A DNA stretch of 35,070 bases from Marmoricola sp. (GCF_025965215.1 NZ_JAOPXI010000001.1:1-35070), one strand, 5' to 3'; positions 1 through 8,499 are shown, counted from the first letter of the stretch. Notes: generated by a model not told the origin, from the letters alone. Program-made: numbers and translations.

Positions 1-816
1 GAGCTTCTGTTCCAGGGATGCCTTGCGGCCGTAGTAGAACAACCAGGGCATCGTCATCACGTCGGTGACTCCGCCGGCCTCGGCGGCTGCGAACTGCTCG
101 GGGAGGATCGCGTCGTTCAGGGCGGCGATCACCGTCGCCTTCTCGGTCACGCCGATCTCGGCGCGCAGGTCGCGCAACCTGGAGGCATAGCCGATCGCGT
201 CCTCGGTCGAGGAGACGTCGCCGATCCAGCCGTCGTAACGGGCGGCCCGACGCAGGGCGACGTCCGACATCCCGCCGATCAGGATCGGCACCTTGCTCGC
301 CGGTCGCGGGCTCATCGTCAGCCGCGGGGTCGGGTAGTGCGGTCCGTCGGTGGCGACCCACTCGTCGGTCCAGAGCGCGCGGACCAGGTCCAGACCCTCG
401 TCGGTGCGCTTGCCGCGGGTCGCGAAATCCTGGTCGAGCAGGTCGAACTCCTCGCGGCACCAGCCGGCACCGACGCCCAGCCGGACCCGGCCGCCGGAGA
501 GCGTCGCCGCAGTGCCCACCGATTTGGCGACCTGGTACGGGCTTCGGAGCGTGGCGACGTAGATCGAGGTGAAGAAGGTGATCCGGGTCGTGACCGCGGA
601 CAGCGCTCCGACCAGCACCCACGGGTCCGGCCACTCGCAGCTGCTGTCCCAGCGGCGGGAGCCGTCCTCCTCGTACGGGTACGGCGTCGCCAGCGTCTCC
701 AGGTCGACGACGTGGTCGGCGATCGCGAAGCTCGCGTAGCCGAGCTCGTCAGCCGCGACGGCGATCGGTTGCAGCTGGTCGGTGGGCAGCATGGCGCCCA
801 CGATCGCGAAGTCCAC
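1..816 (-). CDS. LLM-class F420-dependent oxidoreductase, 3' end cut by window
   Basis: The minus-strand reading frame is open for 272 codons and runs off the left edge, so the C-terminus is missing. It begins VDFAIVGAMLPTD and contains the luciferase-like TIM-barrel landmarks DPWVLVGALSAVTTRI, the segment SIYVATLRSPYQVAKSVGT and GVGAGWCREEFD. These are typical of actinobacterial coenzyme-F420-dependent luciferase-like oxidoreductases. Such enzymes move hydride between F420 and small organic substrates in the cytoplasm; the substrate cannot be read from the sequence. The GTG start at 814-816 is chosen because it opens directly on the first barrel strand and lies 6 nt from a TAGAGT -10 box, implying a leaderless transcript. 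It diverges from the flavoprotein at 949, and a strong palindrome sits between them. Family assignment is firm; function and cofactor are inferred. Confidence 0.85.
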   Translation of the reverse strand, partial: MDFAIVGAMLPTDQLQPIAVAADELGYASFAIADHVVDLETLATPYPYEEDGSRRWDSSCEWPDPWVLVGALSAVTTRITFFTSIYVATLRSPYQVAKSVGTAATLSGGRVRLGVGAGWCREEFDLLDQDFATRGKRTDEGLDLVRALWTDEWVATDGPHYPTPRLTMSPRPASKVPILIGGMSDVALRRAARYDGWIGDVSSTEDAIGYASRLRDLRAEIGVTEKATVIAALNDAILPEQFAAAEAGGVTDVMTMPWLFYYGRKASLEQKL

Positions 817-822
817 GGCGTC

Positions 823-828
823 ACTCTA
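823..828 (-). promoter_or_regulatory. -10 box of leaderless promoter for the F420-type oxidoreductase
   Basis: On the minus strand TAGAGT (TAnnnT) ends 6 nt before the GTG start at 816. A weak -35-like TGTGAA lies 16 nt further upstream and overlaps the palindrome at 843-866. The spacing is that of actinobacterial leaderless promoters. Confidence 0.5.
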
Positions 829-842
829 GAGCCGTGCGGCGA

Positions 843-866
843 TTTTCACAGAGCCCTCTATGAAAA
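843..866. promoter_or_regulatory. 24-bp palindromic operator candidate between divergent genes
   Basis: The left half is TTTTCA, c, AGAG and the right half CTCT, a, TGAAAA, around a CC centre. Ten of twelve positions per arm pair, and the site is AT-rich in a very GC-rich background. It overlaps the presumed -35 region of the minus-strand oxidoreductase and lies 83 bp upstream of the plus-strand flavoprotein start. Its form fits a TetR- or GntR-type dimer site. No regulator gene is adjacent within the window. Confidence 0.5.
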
Positions 867-948
867 GTCTTGAAGCCGGTGCCCGGGTGTGCGAGCCTCA
901 GCGCATGCCAGACCCCTCCCCGTCCACGTCGAACCGCGTCCCGATCGG

Positions 949-2889
949 ATGAACGACTTCCCGCACCTGCTCACCCCGGGCCGGATCGGCTCGATGGAGG
1001 TGCGGAACCGGATCGTGATGTCTCCGATGGAGACGATGTACGGGACGCCCGACGGGCTGCCGTCACCGCGGACGGTCGCGTACTTCGCGGCGCGTGCTGC
1101 CGGCGGCGTCGGCCTGATCACGGTCGGCGCGACCGGCATCGACCACCGGCACCCGGAGACGCCCGGAGGGCTGCACCTGGCCACGGACGAGTCGGTGCCG
1201 GCTCATCGCACCCTGGTCGACGCCGTGCACGAGCATGGCGCCAGGATCCAGCCGCAGATCGTGCACGCCGGTCCGGACGGACTCGGTCCCGAGATGCACG
1301 GAGTCACCTCGCTCGGACCCTCGGTGATCGGCTCGTACCTGACCGGGCGCCCCTCGGAGGAGATCACCCTCTCCCAACTGGCCGACGTCATGGATCTCTA
1401 CAAGGCGGCGGTGCGACGCGCCCGCGAGGCCGGGTACGACGGCATCGAGCTGCACGCCGCGCACGGCTACATGATGCTCGGCTCGTTCCTCGCCCCGCAG
1501 CGCAACCGGCGTACCGACGACTACCGCGGCGACACCGTCCCCGGAAGGTTGCGCGTCGTTCTCGAAGCACTCGCCGCGATCCGCTCCGAGGTCGGTGCGG
1601 ACTTCCCGATCACGCTGCGGATCTCCGGGTTCGAGCGCGTCGCCGGCGGCCGGCCGATCTACGAGACAGCGCAGGTCGCACCGACGCTGGTTGCGGCCGG
1701 GGTCGATGCCTTCCACGTGAGCGGCGGCGTCATCGACCGGCTGGTCACGCAGATGGTCAACGGGTCCGACGACGGTGACGGCCTGAACGTCGGGGCGGCT
1801 GTTGCGGTCCGGGAGGCCGTCGACGTACCCGTGATTGCGGTGGGCCGCCTGCACGATCCGGTGCACGCCGAGCAGGTGCTCGACCAAGGACGCGCGGACT
1901 TCATCGCGATGGGGCGCCCGCTGCTCGCCGATCCCGAGCTGCCGAACAAGCTGCGCAGCGGCGCGCGGGTCCGTCGGTGCATCTCCTGCGAGAACTGCAT
2001 CGACTCCCTCGAACAGCGGTTCTCGGTCGACTGCGCGATCAATCCGCGGACGGGTTCCGAGGCCGGGCTCTCGCTCGGCCCGACGCGGTCGGTGCGGGAG
2101 GTCGTCGTGGTCGGCGGTGGGCCAGGTGGCCTCGAAGCCGCCCGTCTGGCCGCGGCGGCCGGGCATCGCGTCACCCTGCTGGAGGCGCAGGACGAGCTCG
2201 GAGGCTCGTTGCGACTCGCCGCACGGGTCCACCCCGACAATGCTCCGTTCCTCGACTTCCTGCGTGCGGAGGTCGGTGAGGGTGACATCGACCTCCGACT
2301 CGGTCGGCGCGCGAGTGTCGAGGAGATCGCGACGCTCGGACCTGACGTCGTCATCGTCGCGACCGGAGCTCGGCTCGAGGTGCCGGCGATCGAGGGGACC
2401 GAAGCCCTCGCGACCGTCCGTGAGCTGCTCTCGGGTGGGCCGACTTCCCTGGGCAACCGGGTGGTCGTCCTGGGCGGTGACCTCGCCGGGATCGCGTTCG
2501 CCCAGTACCTCGCCGAGCGCGGTCATCTCGTGAGCGTCGTCGAGCCGGGCACGCAGCTCGCGCCCGAGATCGGCTGGAAACGCAAGACCGAGGAGATGAA
2601 CCGTCTGGATCGTCTCGGCGTCACCGTGCACGTGCGTGCTGAGGTCGAACGGGCCACCCTCGACGGCGTCGTCTTCACGCCGTACGGCGGCACCTCGCGG
2701 ATCTTGCGGGCGGACTCGGTGGTGCTCGCCGGGGTCCCGGTCCCCGACCTGACCCTGTACGACGCCCTGGTCGCGCGACTCCCGGGCGCCGTCGTCGAGG
2801 TGATCGGCGACGCCACCGGGCTGGGACTGATCCACAAGGCAACCCACGATGCCGCCCGGGTCGTGGACGCACTGGAAGGGACGTCATGA
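949..2889 (+). CDS. NADH:flavin oxidoreductase / 2,4-dienoyl-CoA reductase-like flavoprotein
   Basis: A 646-residue protein with the three-part build of FadH-type enzymes. An old-yellow-enzyme TIM barrel covers about residues 1-335, with HAAHGYMMLGSFLAP followed by NRRTDDYRGD. A Cys cluster follows (C344-x2-C347-x2-C350-x11-C362) that should hold [4Fe-4S]. The C-terminal half carries two Rossmann dinucleotide folds, VVVVGGGPGGLEAA and VVVLGGDLAGIAFA. Family members pass electrons from NAD(P)H through FAD, the cluster and FMN to enoyl or dienoyl substrates such as dienoyl-CoA, steroids or enones. The ATG at 949 is preferred over upstream in-frame GTG because it opens on the conserved FPHLLTPGRIG start. 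No clear Shine-Dalgarno is visible. The stop overlaps the next start (ATGA), so it is coupled to a thioesterase, suggesting CoA-ester metabolism. Confidence 0.88.
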   Translation: MNDFPHLLTPGRIGSMEVRNRIVMSPMETMYGTPDGLPSPRTVAYFAARAAGGVGLITVGATGIDHRHPETPGGLHLATDESVPAHRTLVDAVHEHGARIQPQIVHAGPDGLGPEMHGVTSLGPSVIGSYLTGRPSEEITLSQLADVMDLYKAAVRRAREAGYDGIELHAAHGYMMLGSFLAPQRNRRTDDYRGDTVPGRLRVVLEALAAIRSEVGADFPITLRISGFERVAGGRPIYETAQVAPTLVAAGVDAFHVSGGVIDRLVTQMVNGSDDGDGLNVGAAVAVREAVDVPVIAVGRLHDPVHAEQVLDQGRADFIAMGRPLLADPELPNKLRSGARVRRCISCENCIDSLEQRFSVDCAINPRTGSEAGLSLGPTRSVREVVVVGGGPGGLEAARLAAAAGHRVTLLEAQDELGGSLRLAARVHPDNAPFLDFLRAEVGEGDIDLRLGRRASVEEIATLGPDVVIVATGARLEVPAIEGTEALATVRELLSGGPTSLGNRVVVLGGDLAGIAFAQYLAERGHLVSVVEPGTQLAPEIGWKRKTEEMNRLDRLGVTVHVRAEVERATLDGVVFTPYGGTSRILRADSVVLAGVPVPDLTLYDALVARLPGAVVEVIGDATGLGLIHKATHDAARVVDALEGTS

Positions 2890-3512
2890 ACTCCGAGCTG
2901 TTCCGGTTCGTGGACCTGTCGGATGCGGAGGTCGACGTCCTCGAGGCGCGCTACCGCCCGCTCGGCTCGTCGCTGCGTGAACTCGTCGACGCCGCGATCC
3001 GCACCACGGCCGGTGACGACGAGGTGGCCGCTGCGGTCGCCACGATCGAGGCCCTGACCGCCTCGCTCCGGGTCAACCAGATCGACGGTGCGTCCGGCGT
3101 GCACTACAACGAGTCCGGGCGGAGCTGGACCTGGGGCAATGCGGCGATCGGCCTGCGCAACGCGGTCGCCCCGCCGATGGAGGTCCACAGCGCCGAGAAC
3201 GGTGACACCCACGCCGACGTGCACCTCGGTGCGGCGTACGAAGGACCGCCGGGGATGGTGCACGGGGGAGTGAGCGCGCTGTTGCTCGACCACCTGATGG
3301 GGGTCACGGCGAGCCGGATGAGCACGGTGACGTTCACCGGCACCCTCACCCTCCGCTATCGCAACCCGCTGCCGCTCGGGCGAGTGGTGCTCAACGGTCG
3401 GGTTGCCGGCGAGGAGGGTCGCAAGGTCTTCGTCACGGCCGAGATCGAGGGTGACCAGGGAGTGGCCGTGGAGGCCGAGGGCGTCTTCATCGTGCCGGTC
3501 TGGTCCGAGTAG
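2886..3512 (+). CDS. PaaI-family hotdog thioesterase
   Basis: A 208-residue protein. The N-terminal ~85 residues are helical and unassigned. The C-terminal ~120 form a single hotdog domain with the family signature GPPGMVHGGVSALLLDHLMG and the strand TGTLTLRYRNPLP. The HGG loop is the characteristic PaaI/YbgC-like catalytic region. Such enzymes hydrolyse acyl- or aryl-CoA thioesters. The ATG overlaps the flavoprotein stop by 4 nt, so the pair is probably translationally coupled and acts on the same CoA-bound substrate; that link is inference. It converges with a lipoprotein gene whose stop is 7 nt away. Confidence 0.82.
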   Translation: MNSELFRFVDLSDAEVDVLEARYRPLGSSLRELVDAAIRTTAGDDEVAAAVATIEALTASLRVNQIDGASGVHYNESGRSWTWGNAAIGLRNAVAPPMEVHSAENGDTHADVHLGAAYEGPPGMVHGGVSALLLDHLMGVTASRMSTVTFTGTLTLRYRNPLPLGRVVLNGRVAGEEGRKVFVTAEIEGDQGVAVEAEGVFIVPVWSE

Positions 3513-3519
3513 AACGCCG

Positions 3520-3927
3520 TCAGCGGCGCTGGCAGAGGATGTCCGCGGTGACCGTCCGGCCTGCGACGAGCGTGGTCGTCGGCGTCGCGGTGCGGCAGTC
3601 CGTCGTACCGCCGCCGAACTGCGGGCTGCGGCCGCTCAGTCGGTACGTCCCGGGCGACAGCTGGATCTGGAACGCGCCGGTCCGGCCGACAGGGGCGTGC
3701 AGCACCGAGCCTCCCGGCCCGGTGACCGTGATGGTGCCGGCGAGCGAAGTGTCCGGAGCGCCGGCCGAGCCGCCGACCGCGATCAACCGACCTGACAGTG
3801 TCGCGACCGTGATCGGCGGGAGCAGCGAGTTGGTCGGCGGGCGCGGAGTTGTGCTCGCGGCCTTCCCGCCGCAGCCGGCGACGGTCAGGGTAAGGACGGC
3901 AGCCAGGGCGAGAGGGGCGGACTTCAC
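3520..3927 (-). CDS. Putative lipoprotein with carboxypeptidase-regulatory-like fold
   Basis: A 135-residue product beginning with a short signal peptide and a lipobox (LTVAGC, Cys about residue 19), so it is probably diacylated and anchored on the outer face of the membrane. After a Pro/Thr-rich linker, residues ~43-135 have the pattern of an Ig-like/CarboxypepD_reg beta-sandwich: LAGTITVTGPGG, then TGAFQIQLSPGTYRLSG. Two further Cys (in TTDCRT and ILCQRR) could form a disulfide. The start is GTG at 3927. It sits 45 nt downstream of modC on the same strand and may be a tail gene of that operon, but nothing links it to molybdate. Function unknown. Confidence 0.7.
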   Translation of the reverse strand: MKSAPLALAAVLTLTVAGCGGKAASTTPRPPTNSLLPPITVATLSGRLIAVGGSAGAPDTSLAGTITVTGPGGSVLHAPVGRTGAFQIQLSPGTYRLSGRSPQFGGGTTDCRTATPTTTLVAGRTVTADILCQRR

Positions 3928-3972
3928 GGGAGAAGCATGGCGTACGACCCCGCACTTCGGGCTCGCGCGCCC

Positions 3973-5025
3973 TCACAGCCGATAGACCGACACCTCGGTC
4001 GCCTTCACGCTGAAGCTCACCTCGATGCCGGGGACGAGATCGAGGTCAGCGGCGGCCTGGGTGGTGATGTGTGCGCTCAGGTGCTTCGAGCGCACCCGGA
4101 TCAGATCGCCGAGCGGGTCGAGAGCGGTGATGCGCGTGGTGAAGCTGTTGCGCGGGCTGCCGGCGGGCGCGTCCCGGTAGACAGCCACCGACCCGGGCCG
4201 GAACGTGGCGACGGCCTGGCCACCCGACTCGGGCGACGGTCCTGTGACCAGCCCGGTCACCGTGGTCCCGTCCGCCAGACGGAGGTGTTCGCCCGACCAG
4301 GTCCCGTTGAGCAGGTTCAGGCCGGCGAGGTCGGCCGCGAAGGCACTGCGTGGTCGTGCCAGCACCTCGCGGGTCGGGCCTTCTTCGACGACCTGCCCGT
4401 GATCGAGCACCACCACCCGGTCGGCGAGCAGCAGGGCGTCCAACGGATCGTGGGTCACGAGCACTGCCGTGCGCCCCGCGAGCACGCGGCGGAGTGCCTG
4501 TCGAAGTACCGGGGCGACGCTGACGTCGACCGCAGCCATCGGCTCGTCGAGCAGCAGCAGCCGTGGATCGGCAGCCATCGCTCGCGCGACGGCGACCCGC
4601 TGGGCCTCGCCGCCCGAGAGCGCCGAGGGCTTGCGTGCCGAGAACTCGACCGCGCCGACCTCGTCGAGCCACCGATCCGCCTCGGTCAGCGACGCGCGGC
4701 GCGAGCGGCCGCGGCTGCGCGGGCCGAAGGCGACGTTGTCGCGCACGCTCAGGTGGGGAAAAAGGAGCGGGTCCTGCGACAGCAGGGCGATCTCCCGATC
4801 ATGGGGCGGTAGGTCGACACGGTTGCCGCCGCCGACCCGGAGGAGGACCCGACCATCGAGCGACACCTGGCCGGTGTCCGGGACGAGGTGTCCGGCCGCA
4901 ATCGCCAGGACGGTCGACTTGCCGGCTCCGTTCTCGCCGAGGAGCGCGACGGTCTCACCGTCCGGGACGCTGAACTGCACGTCCAGGCGCCGATCGACCA
5001 GCCTCGCTGCGAACTCGAAGCTCAT
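3973..5025 (-). CDS. modC: Molybdate ABC transporter ATP-binding protein
   Basis: A 350-residue ATPase with Walker [10 protein letters not shown] (residues 30-38), ABC signature LSGGE (136-140), Walker B LLLLDEP with D160/E161, and the switch His at 192 (LVTHD). The C-terminal ~65 residues form a TOBE/MOP-like domain ([17 protein letters not shown]), found in ModC and related oxyanion importers and thought to sense molybdate. It powers uptake through ModB. Its ATG overlaps the modB stop (ATGA), and gene order modA-modB-modC is complete. The related tungstate or sulfate importers cannot be fully excluded, but order and domains favour molybdate. Confidence 0.88.
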   Translation of the reverse strand: MSFEFAARLVDRRLDVQFSVPDGETVALLGENGAGKSTVLAIAAGHLVPDTGQVSLDGRVLLRVGGGNRVDLPPHDREIALLSQDPLLFPHLSVRDNVAFGPRSRGRSRRASLTEADRWLDEVGAVEFSARKPSALSGGEAQRVAVARAMAADPRLLLLDEPMAAVDVSVAPVLRQALRRVLAGRTAVLVTHDPLDALLLADRVVVLDHGQVVEEGPTREVLARPRSAFAADLAGLNLLNGTWSGEHLRLADGTTVTGLVTGPSPESGGQAVATFRPGSVAVYRDAPAGSPRNSFTTRITALDPLGDLIRVRSKHLSAHITTQAAADLDLVPGIEVSFSVKATEVSVYRL

Positions 5026-5810
5026 CGGCCGGCTCGTTCCGGACGTGCGATCGCGATGATGAGCACGGCGACCACCACCAGGACCAGGGCGAGAGCGACC
5101 GCGGCGTCCGGGTCGCCTTCGCGCTGGAGGTAGATCTCCAGCGGCAGCGTGCGGGTGACTCCCTGGAGGCTGCCGGCGAAGGTGATCGTCGCGCCGAACT
5201 CACCCAGGGCCCGCGCGAAGGACAGCACCGCGCCGGCAAGGAGACCCGGCATCACCAGGGGCAGCGTGATGCGCCGGAACACGGTCGTCGGCTTCGCACC
5301 GAGCGACGCTGCCACGACCTCGTAGCGCTGTCCGCCTGTGCGCAGTGCGCCTTCGAGGCTCAGGACCAGGAACGGCAGGGCTACGAACGTCTGGGCCATG
5401 ATCACCGCGATCGTCGAGAACGCGATCCGGATGCCGAGCACCGCCAAGGTGTGCCCGAGCAGGCCGTTGCGCCCGAACGTGTAGAGCAGTGCGAGCCCGC
5501 CGACGACGGGCGGAAGGACCAGCGGGAGCAGGACGAGGGACCGCAGCAAGCCCTGCCCCGGGAAGCTGGTGCGGGCGAGGACCGTGGCCATCGGCACGCC
5601 CAGGAGGACGCACAGGGCCGTGCTCGCACCCGATGTCTTCAGGCTCAGGACCAGCGCCGCACGGGACGAGTCGGAGGAGATCAGGGCAGCGAAGTGGGGC
5701 CAGTCGACCTTGGTGGAGATCGCGATCAGGGGCAGCAGGACGAAGGTCGCCCCCAGAGCCGCCGGGAGGTAGATCCAACGCGGGATCGCGGCCGCCCGCT
5801 GGTGGGTCAT
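5022..5810 (-). CDS. modB: Molybdate ABC transporter permease
   Basis: A 262-residue integral membrane protein with about six hydrophobic helices; the first is [19 protein letters not shown]. The cytoplasmic EAA-type loop, [20 protein letters not shown], contacts the ATPase. [17 protein letters not shown] is typical of ModB. It forms the membrane channel for molybdate import. Its start overlaps the modA stop (TGATG) and its stop overlaps the modC start, so the three genes form one tightly coupled operon. Confidence 0.88.
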   Translation of the reverse strand: MTHQRAAAIPRWIYLPAALGATFVLLPLIAISTKVDWPHFAALISSDSSRAALVLSLKTSGASTALCVLLGVPMATVLARTSFPGQGLLRSLVLLPLVLPPVVGGLALLYTFGRNGLLGHTLAVLGIRIAFSTIAVIMAQTFVALPFLVLSLEGALRTGGQRYEVVAASLGAKPTTVFRRITLPLVMPGLLAGAVLSFARALGEFGATITFAGSLQGVTRTLPLEIYLQREGDPDAAVALALVLVVVAVLIIAIARPERAGR

Positions 5811-6592
5811 CAGGGCCTGGCGAATCCGGCGTGCGCCAGAACCGTCTGCCCGGTGGCACCCAGGACGAGGGTCATGAACTCCCGCGCGAGCGCGCCGTTC
5901 TTGCTGCCCGTGATCGTCACGATCGGGTAGGTGTTCACAGCCGACGACGCTTGCGGGAAGACGACTCCGTGGACAGCGGCACCGGCGGCCTTGACATCGG
6001 TCGCGTACACCAGGCCCGCCATCGCATCGCCGGACGTGACCTTGGCCAGGACGTCCTTGACCGACTGCTCCTCACTCACCGGCTTCAAGGTGACGTCGGC
6101 GGCCGCGGCCACCTTCTTGGCTGCGGCCCCGCACGGCACCTCCGGCGCACAGATCACCAGGTTGATCCCCGGGTGCCCCAGGTCGGCGAACGACGAGATG
6201 TGCGCCGGGTTGTTCGGCGGCGTCACGATCTCGAGGGTGTTCGACGCAAAATCCCGGGGGGTTTCGCCCTGCAGGTGGTCGCTGGCCAGCTTGGCCATGT
6301 TCGACTCGTCCGCCGACGCGAAGACGTCGGCCGGCGCGCCTTGCTGGATCTGCGCGACGAGGTCCGAGGACCCACCGAAGTCGAAGGAGACCGTCACGCC
6401 GGGATGGGTCGCCTCGAACTTCTTGCCCAGATCGGTGAACGTGCCGGTGAGCGACGATGCGGCGAACACGGTCAGCGTCACGGGCTTGGCGGTCGGGGCC
6501 TTGGTGCTGGATCCGCACCCTGCGAGGAGAGCCGCGGCGATCGCCGCGACGGCGAGGAAGGACAGCGCACCGAAACGTCGGGAGATGCTCAC
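5810..6592 (-). CDS. modA: Molybdate-binding lipoprotein
   Basis: About 260 residues. A signal peptide ends in the lipobox LLAGC, so the mature protein is lipid-anchored outside the membrane. The binding domain starts [14 protein letters not shown], the ModA hallmark where the early Ser residues bind the oxyanion, followed by [27 protein letters not shown]. It captures molybdate for ModBC; molybdenum would feed molybdopterin enzymes. GTG at 6592 gives a normal signal peptide; another in-frame GTG at 6616 would add eight residues, and neither has a strong Shine-Dalgarno. It is the first gene of the operon and diverges from the flavoprotein at 6751. Confidence 0.88.
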   Translation of the reverse strand: MSISRRFGALSFLAVAAIAAALLAGCGSSTKAPTAKPVTLTVFAASSLTGTFTDLGKKFEATHPGVTVSFDFGGSSDLVAQIQQGAPADVFASADESNMAKLASDHLQGETPRDFASNTLEIVTPPNNPAHISSFADLGHPGINLVICAPEVPCGAAAKKVAAAADVTLKPVSEEQSVKDVLAKVTSGDAMAGLVYATDVKAAGAAVHGVVFPQASSAVNTYPIVTITGSKNGALAREFMTLVLGATGQTVLAHAGFARP

Positions 6593-6728
6593 CCGACCAT
6601 CCCACCACGGCGGCACCGCAGATGCGTAGCACTGGTCGGATTTTCGACGCAGGTGAGATCTGATGGAAGCACGATCTCCGAATGTGCGGCAGTGTGGATC
6701 GGAACGGCGAGAGTCCGCGGTGGGAAAT

Positions 6729-6742
6729 TGAAACGCGTTACA
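6729..6742 (+). promoter_or_regulatory. KstR-like operator
   Basis: TGAAACGCGTTACA matches the published KstR consensus TnnAACnnGTTnnA at every fixed position. KstR is the TetR-family repressor of actinobacterial cholesterol/steroid catabolism. The site overlaps the -10 box and lies 8 nt before the start codon of the downstream flavoprotein, so bound repressor would block transcription. A wider GAAAC...GTTTC inverted repeat (6730-6747) surrounds it. Binding is not shown; a 14-mer with eight fixed bases can occur by chance. Confidence 0.55.
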
Positions 6743-6744
6743 GT
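6739..6744 (+). promoter_or_regulatory. -10 box of leaderless promoter
   Basis: TACAGT (TAnnnT) ends 6 nt before the GTG at 6751, the spacing expected if transcription starts on the start codon. No convincing -35 is visible 17 nt upstream and there is no Shine-Dalgarno, both consistent with a leaderless mRNA. Confidence 0.55.
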
Positions 6745-6750
6745 TTCGGC

Positions 6751-7923
6751 GTGGTGGACAACGTCTTCTCCCCGGCTCAGCTCGGTCCGATCACGGTGCG
6801 CAACCGTGTCGTCAAGGCGGCGACCTTCGAGGGCCGTACGCCGAACGGGCAGGTCACTGACGAGCTCATCGACTATCACCTGGCCCCGGCGCGCGGCGGG
6901 GTCGGACTGACCACCGTCGCCTACCTCGCGGTCGCGCCGGAGGGTCGCACCGAGAAGGACGTCATCGTGGTCGACGACCAGTCGGCCGCGGGCCTGGCCC
7001 GGCTCACCGATGCGATCCACGAGACCGGTGCCAAGATCGCCGGGCAGCTCGGCCACGCCGGGCCGGTCGCCAACGGTCGTTCCAACGGGGTCCATGCCCT
7101 CGCGGCGTCCCGGATGCCGTCGCCGCTGAGTATGCAGATGATCAGGTCGGCGAGCGCGGCCGACATCACCCGGATCACTCGGGCCTACGTGCGGACCGCC
7201 CGCATCATGGTCGACGCGGGCTTCGACGTGCTCGAGATCCACATGGCCCACGGCTACCTGCTCAGCTCGTTCCTGGCCCCCGGGCAGAACCGCCGCAAGG
7301 ACGGCTGGGGCGGCACGCTGCTCAACCGGGCGCGTTTTGCCCGCGACGTCGCCCGCGTCGTTCGCGAGGAAGTCGGCGACGCCGTCGCCGTGACCGCCAA
7401 GATCGGGATGACCGAGGGTTCACCGATCGGCTTCTCGATGCCCGAGAGCCTCGAGTTCGCCCAGATGCTGGAGTCCGACGGGCACCTCGATGCACTGGAG
7501 CTCAGCGCCGGCAGCTCGTTGCTCAACCCGATGTACCTGTTCCGCGGCGACGTGCCGCTCAAGGAGTTCGCCGCGAACATGCCGCCGCTGGTGCGTCTGG
7601 GCCTGAAGACGCCGGTGGGCAAGCGGTTCTTCAAGAGCTACGACTTCGAAGAGGCCTTCCTGCGCGACAAGGCGCTGGCCTTCCGCGAGGCGGTCTCGAT
7701 GCCGCTGATCATGCTCGGCGGCATCAACACGCTCGCCACGATGGACCGCGCCATGGAGAAGGGGTTCGAGTTCGTCGCCATGGGACGGGCCCTGCTGCGG
7801 GAGCCCGACCTGGTCAACCGGATGCAGCGTGGCGAGACCAGCGACGGTCTCTGCATCCACTGCAACCAGTGCATGCCGACGATCTACTCGGGCACGCGCT
7901 GCACCGTCATCGACTCGCGCTGA
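6751..7923 (+). CDS. Old-yellow-enzyme-family NADH:flavin oxidoreductase (single barrel)
   Basis: A 390-residue FMN TIM-barrel protein: FSPAQLGPITVRNRVVKAAT at the N-terminus, GQLGHAGP, then HMAHGYLLSSFLAPGQN and NRRKDGWGG, and the phosphate-binding C-terminal strands LIMLGGINT and FVAMGRALLREP. It lacks the FAD/NAD(P) half of FadH-type enzymes. It ends with a compact Cys motif (C368-x2-C371-x2-C374-x9-C384) resembling the iron-sulfur site that normally precedes that missing half. It should reduce alpha,beta-unsaturated carbonyl compounds in the cytoplasm. GTG at 6751 is chosen because the -10 box is 6 nt away; GTG at 6754 is possible. A KstR-like operator upstream suggests steroid-related induction (inference). 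Confidence 0.85.
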   Translation: MVDNVFSPAQLGPITVRNRVVKAATFEGRTPNGQVTDELIDYHLAPARGGVGLTTVAYLAVAPEGRTEKDVIVVDDQSAAGLARLTDAIHETGAKIAGQLGHAGPVANGRSNGVHALAASRMPSPLSMQMIRSASAADITRITRAYVRTARIMVDAGFDVLEIHMAHGYLLSSFLAPGQNRRKDGWGGTLLNRARFARDVARVVREEVGDAVAVTAKIGMTEGSPIGFSMPESLEFAQMLESDGHLDALELSAGSSLLNPMYLFRGDVPLKEFAANMPPLVRLGLKTPVGKRFFKSYDFEEAFLRDKALAFREAVSMPLIMLGGINTLATMDRAMEKGFEFVAMGRALLREPDLVNRMQRGETSDGLCIHCNQCMPTIYSGTRCTVIDSR

Positions 7924-8493
7924 TCAGCGGTCGCCCGGCAGCGCCGGCTGTCCCGGCGGGTTGATGACGACGAAGACCGTGCTGTCCGGACGGTCACGCA
8001 CCAGCGAGCCCGAGACCGGGCCGTCGAAGACGATGTCCCACCGCACCGGCTCGTTGCCGAGCGTGTAGGTGACGTCGGTGCGGATGGTGTAGCCCACCAG
8101 CGGCAGTACCCGCTTGTAGAAGGCGATCACGCCGTTCAGGTCCGTGGTCGGGATGTCGAACTGCCAGGTGTCGTCGATCGCGCCCGGATCCTTGACCTTG
8201 GCGCCCGGCGGGACCGGGAAACCCTCGATCGTGCGCGGCGCATTCGCCGGAGCCGCCAGCTGGCTGGCTCCGGGTACGGCGGTCAGGGTGGCGGTCGCCC
8301 TGATCGTCGAGGCCGCCTTCGGCCGCTCGAGCTTGATGTTCGAGGGGAGGACCGGTGTCGGGTACGCGGTCGGCGTCGGGGAGACGCTGCGCTGCGGGGC
8401 GGCGGCCGGCTTCGAGGTGCCGCCGCATCCGGCGACCAGGGCCAGTGTGAGGAGGGTGACAGCCGTCGAGGCCAGGGTGCGGCGGACGGGCAA
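7924..8493 (-). CDS. Putative lipoprotein, unknown function
   Basis: About 189 residues. A hydrophobic signal peptide (STAVTLLTLALVAGC) ends in a lipobox, followed by a Pro/Ala/Ser linker and a C-terminal domain containing GFPVPPGAKVKDPG and DLNGVIAFYKRVLPLVGYTI. A domain of this type, pairing a GxPxPPGA motif with a short helix-strand unit, recurs in actinobacterial lipoproteins of unknown role. No ATG or GTG fits well: the frame extends further, but starts beyond 8550 would overlap the divergent thioesterase. A TTG at 8491-8493 has GAGGGG 6 nt upstream and gives a normal signal peptide, so I chose it. GTG at 8517 is the alternative. Confidence 0.7.
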   Translation of the reverse strand: MPVRRTLASTAVTLLTLALVAGCGGTSKPAAAPQRSVSPTPTAYPTPVLPSNIKLERPKAASTIRATATLTAVPGASQLAAPANAPRTIEGFPVPPGAKVKDPGAIDDTWQFDIPTTDLNGVIAFYKRVLPLVGYTIRTDVTYTLGNEPVRWDIVFDGPVSGSLVRDRPDSTVFVVINPPGQPALPGDR

Positions 8494-8499
8494 GGCATT

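Noticed and set aside
1063-2847. 594-codon open frame antisense to the first flavoprotein
   Set aside because: High-GC antisense shadow; composition is Arg/Asp/Gly-rich and the sense frame has clear domains and cofactor motifs.
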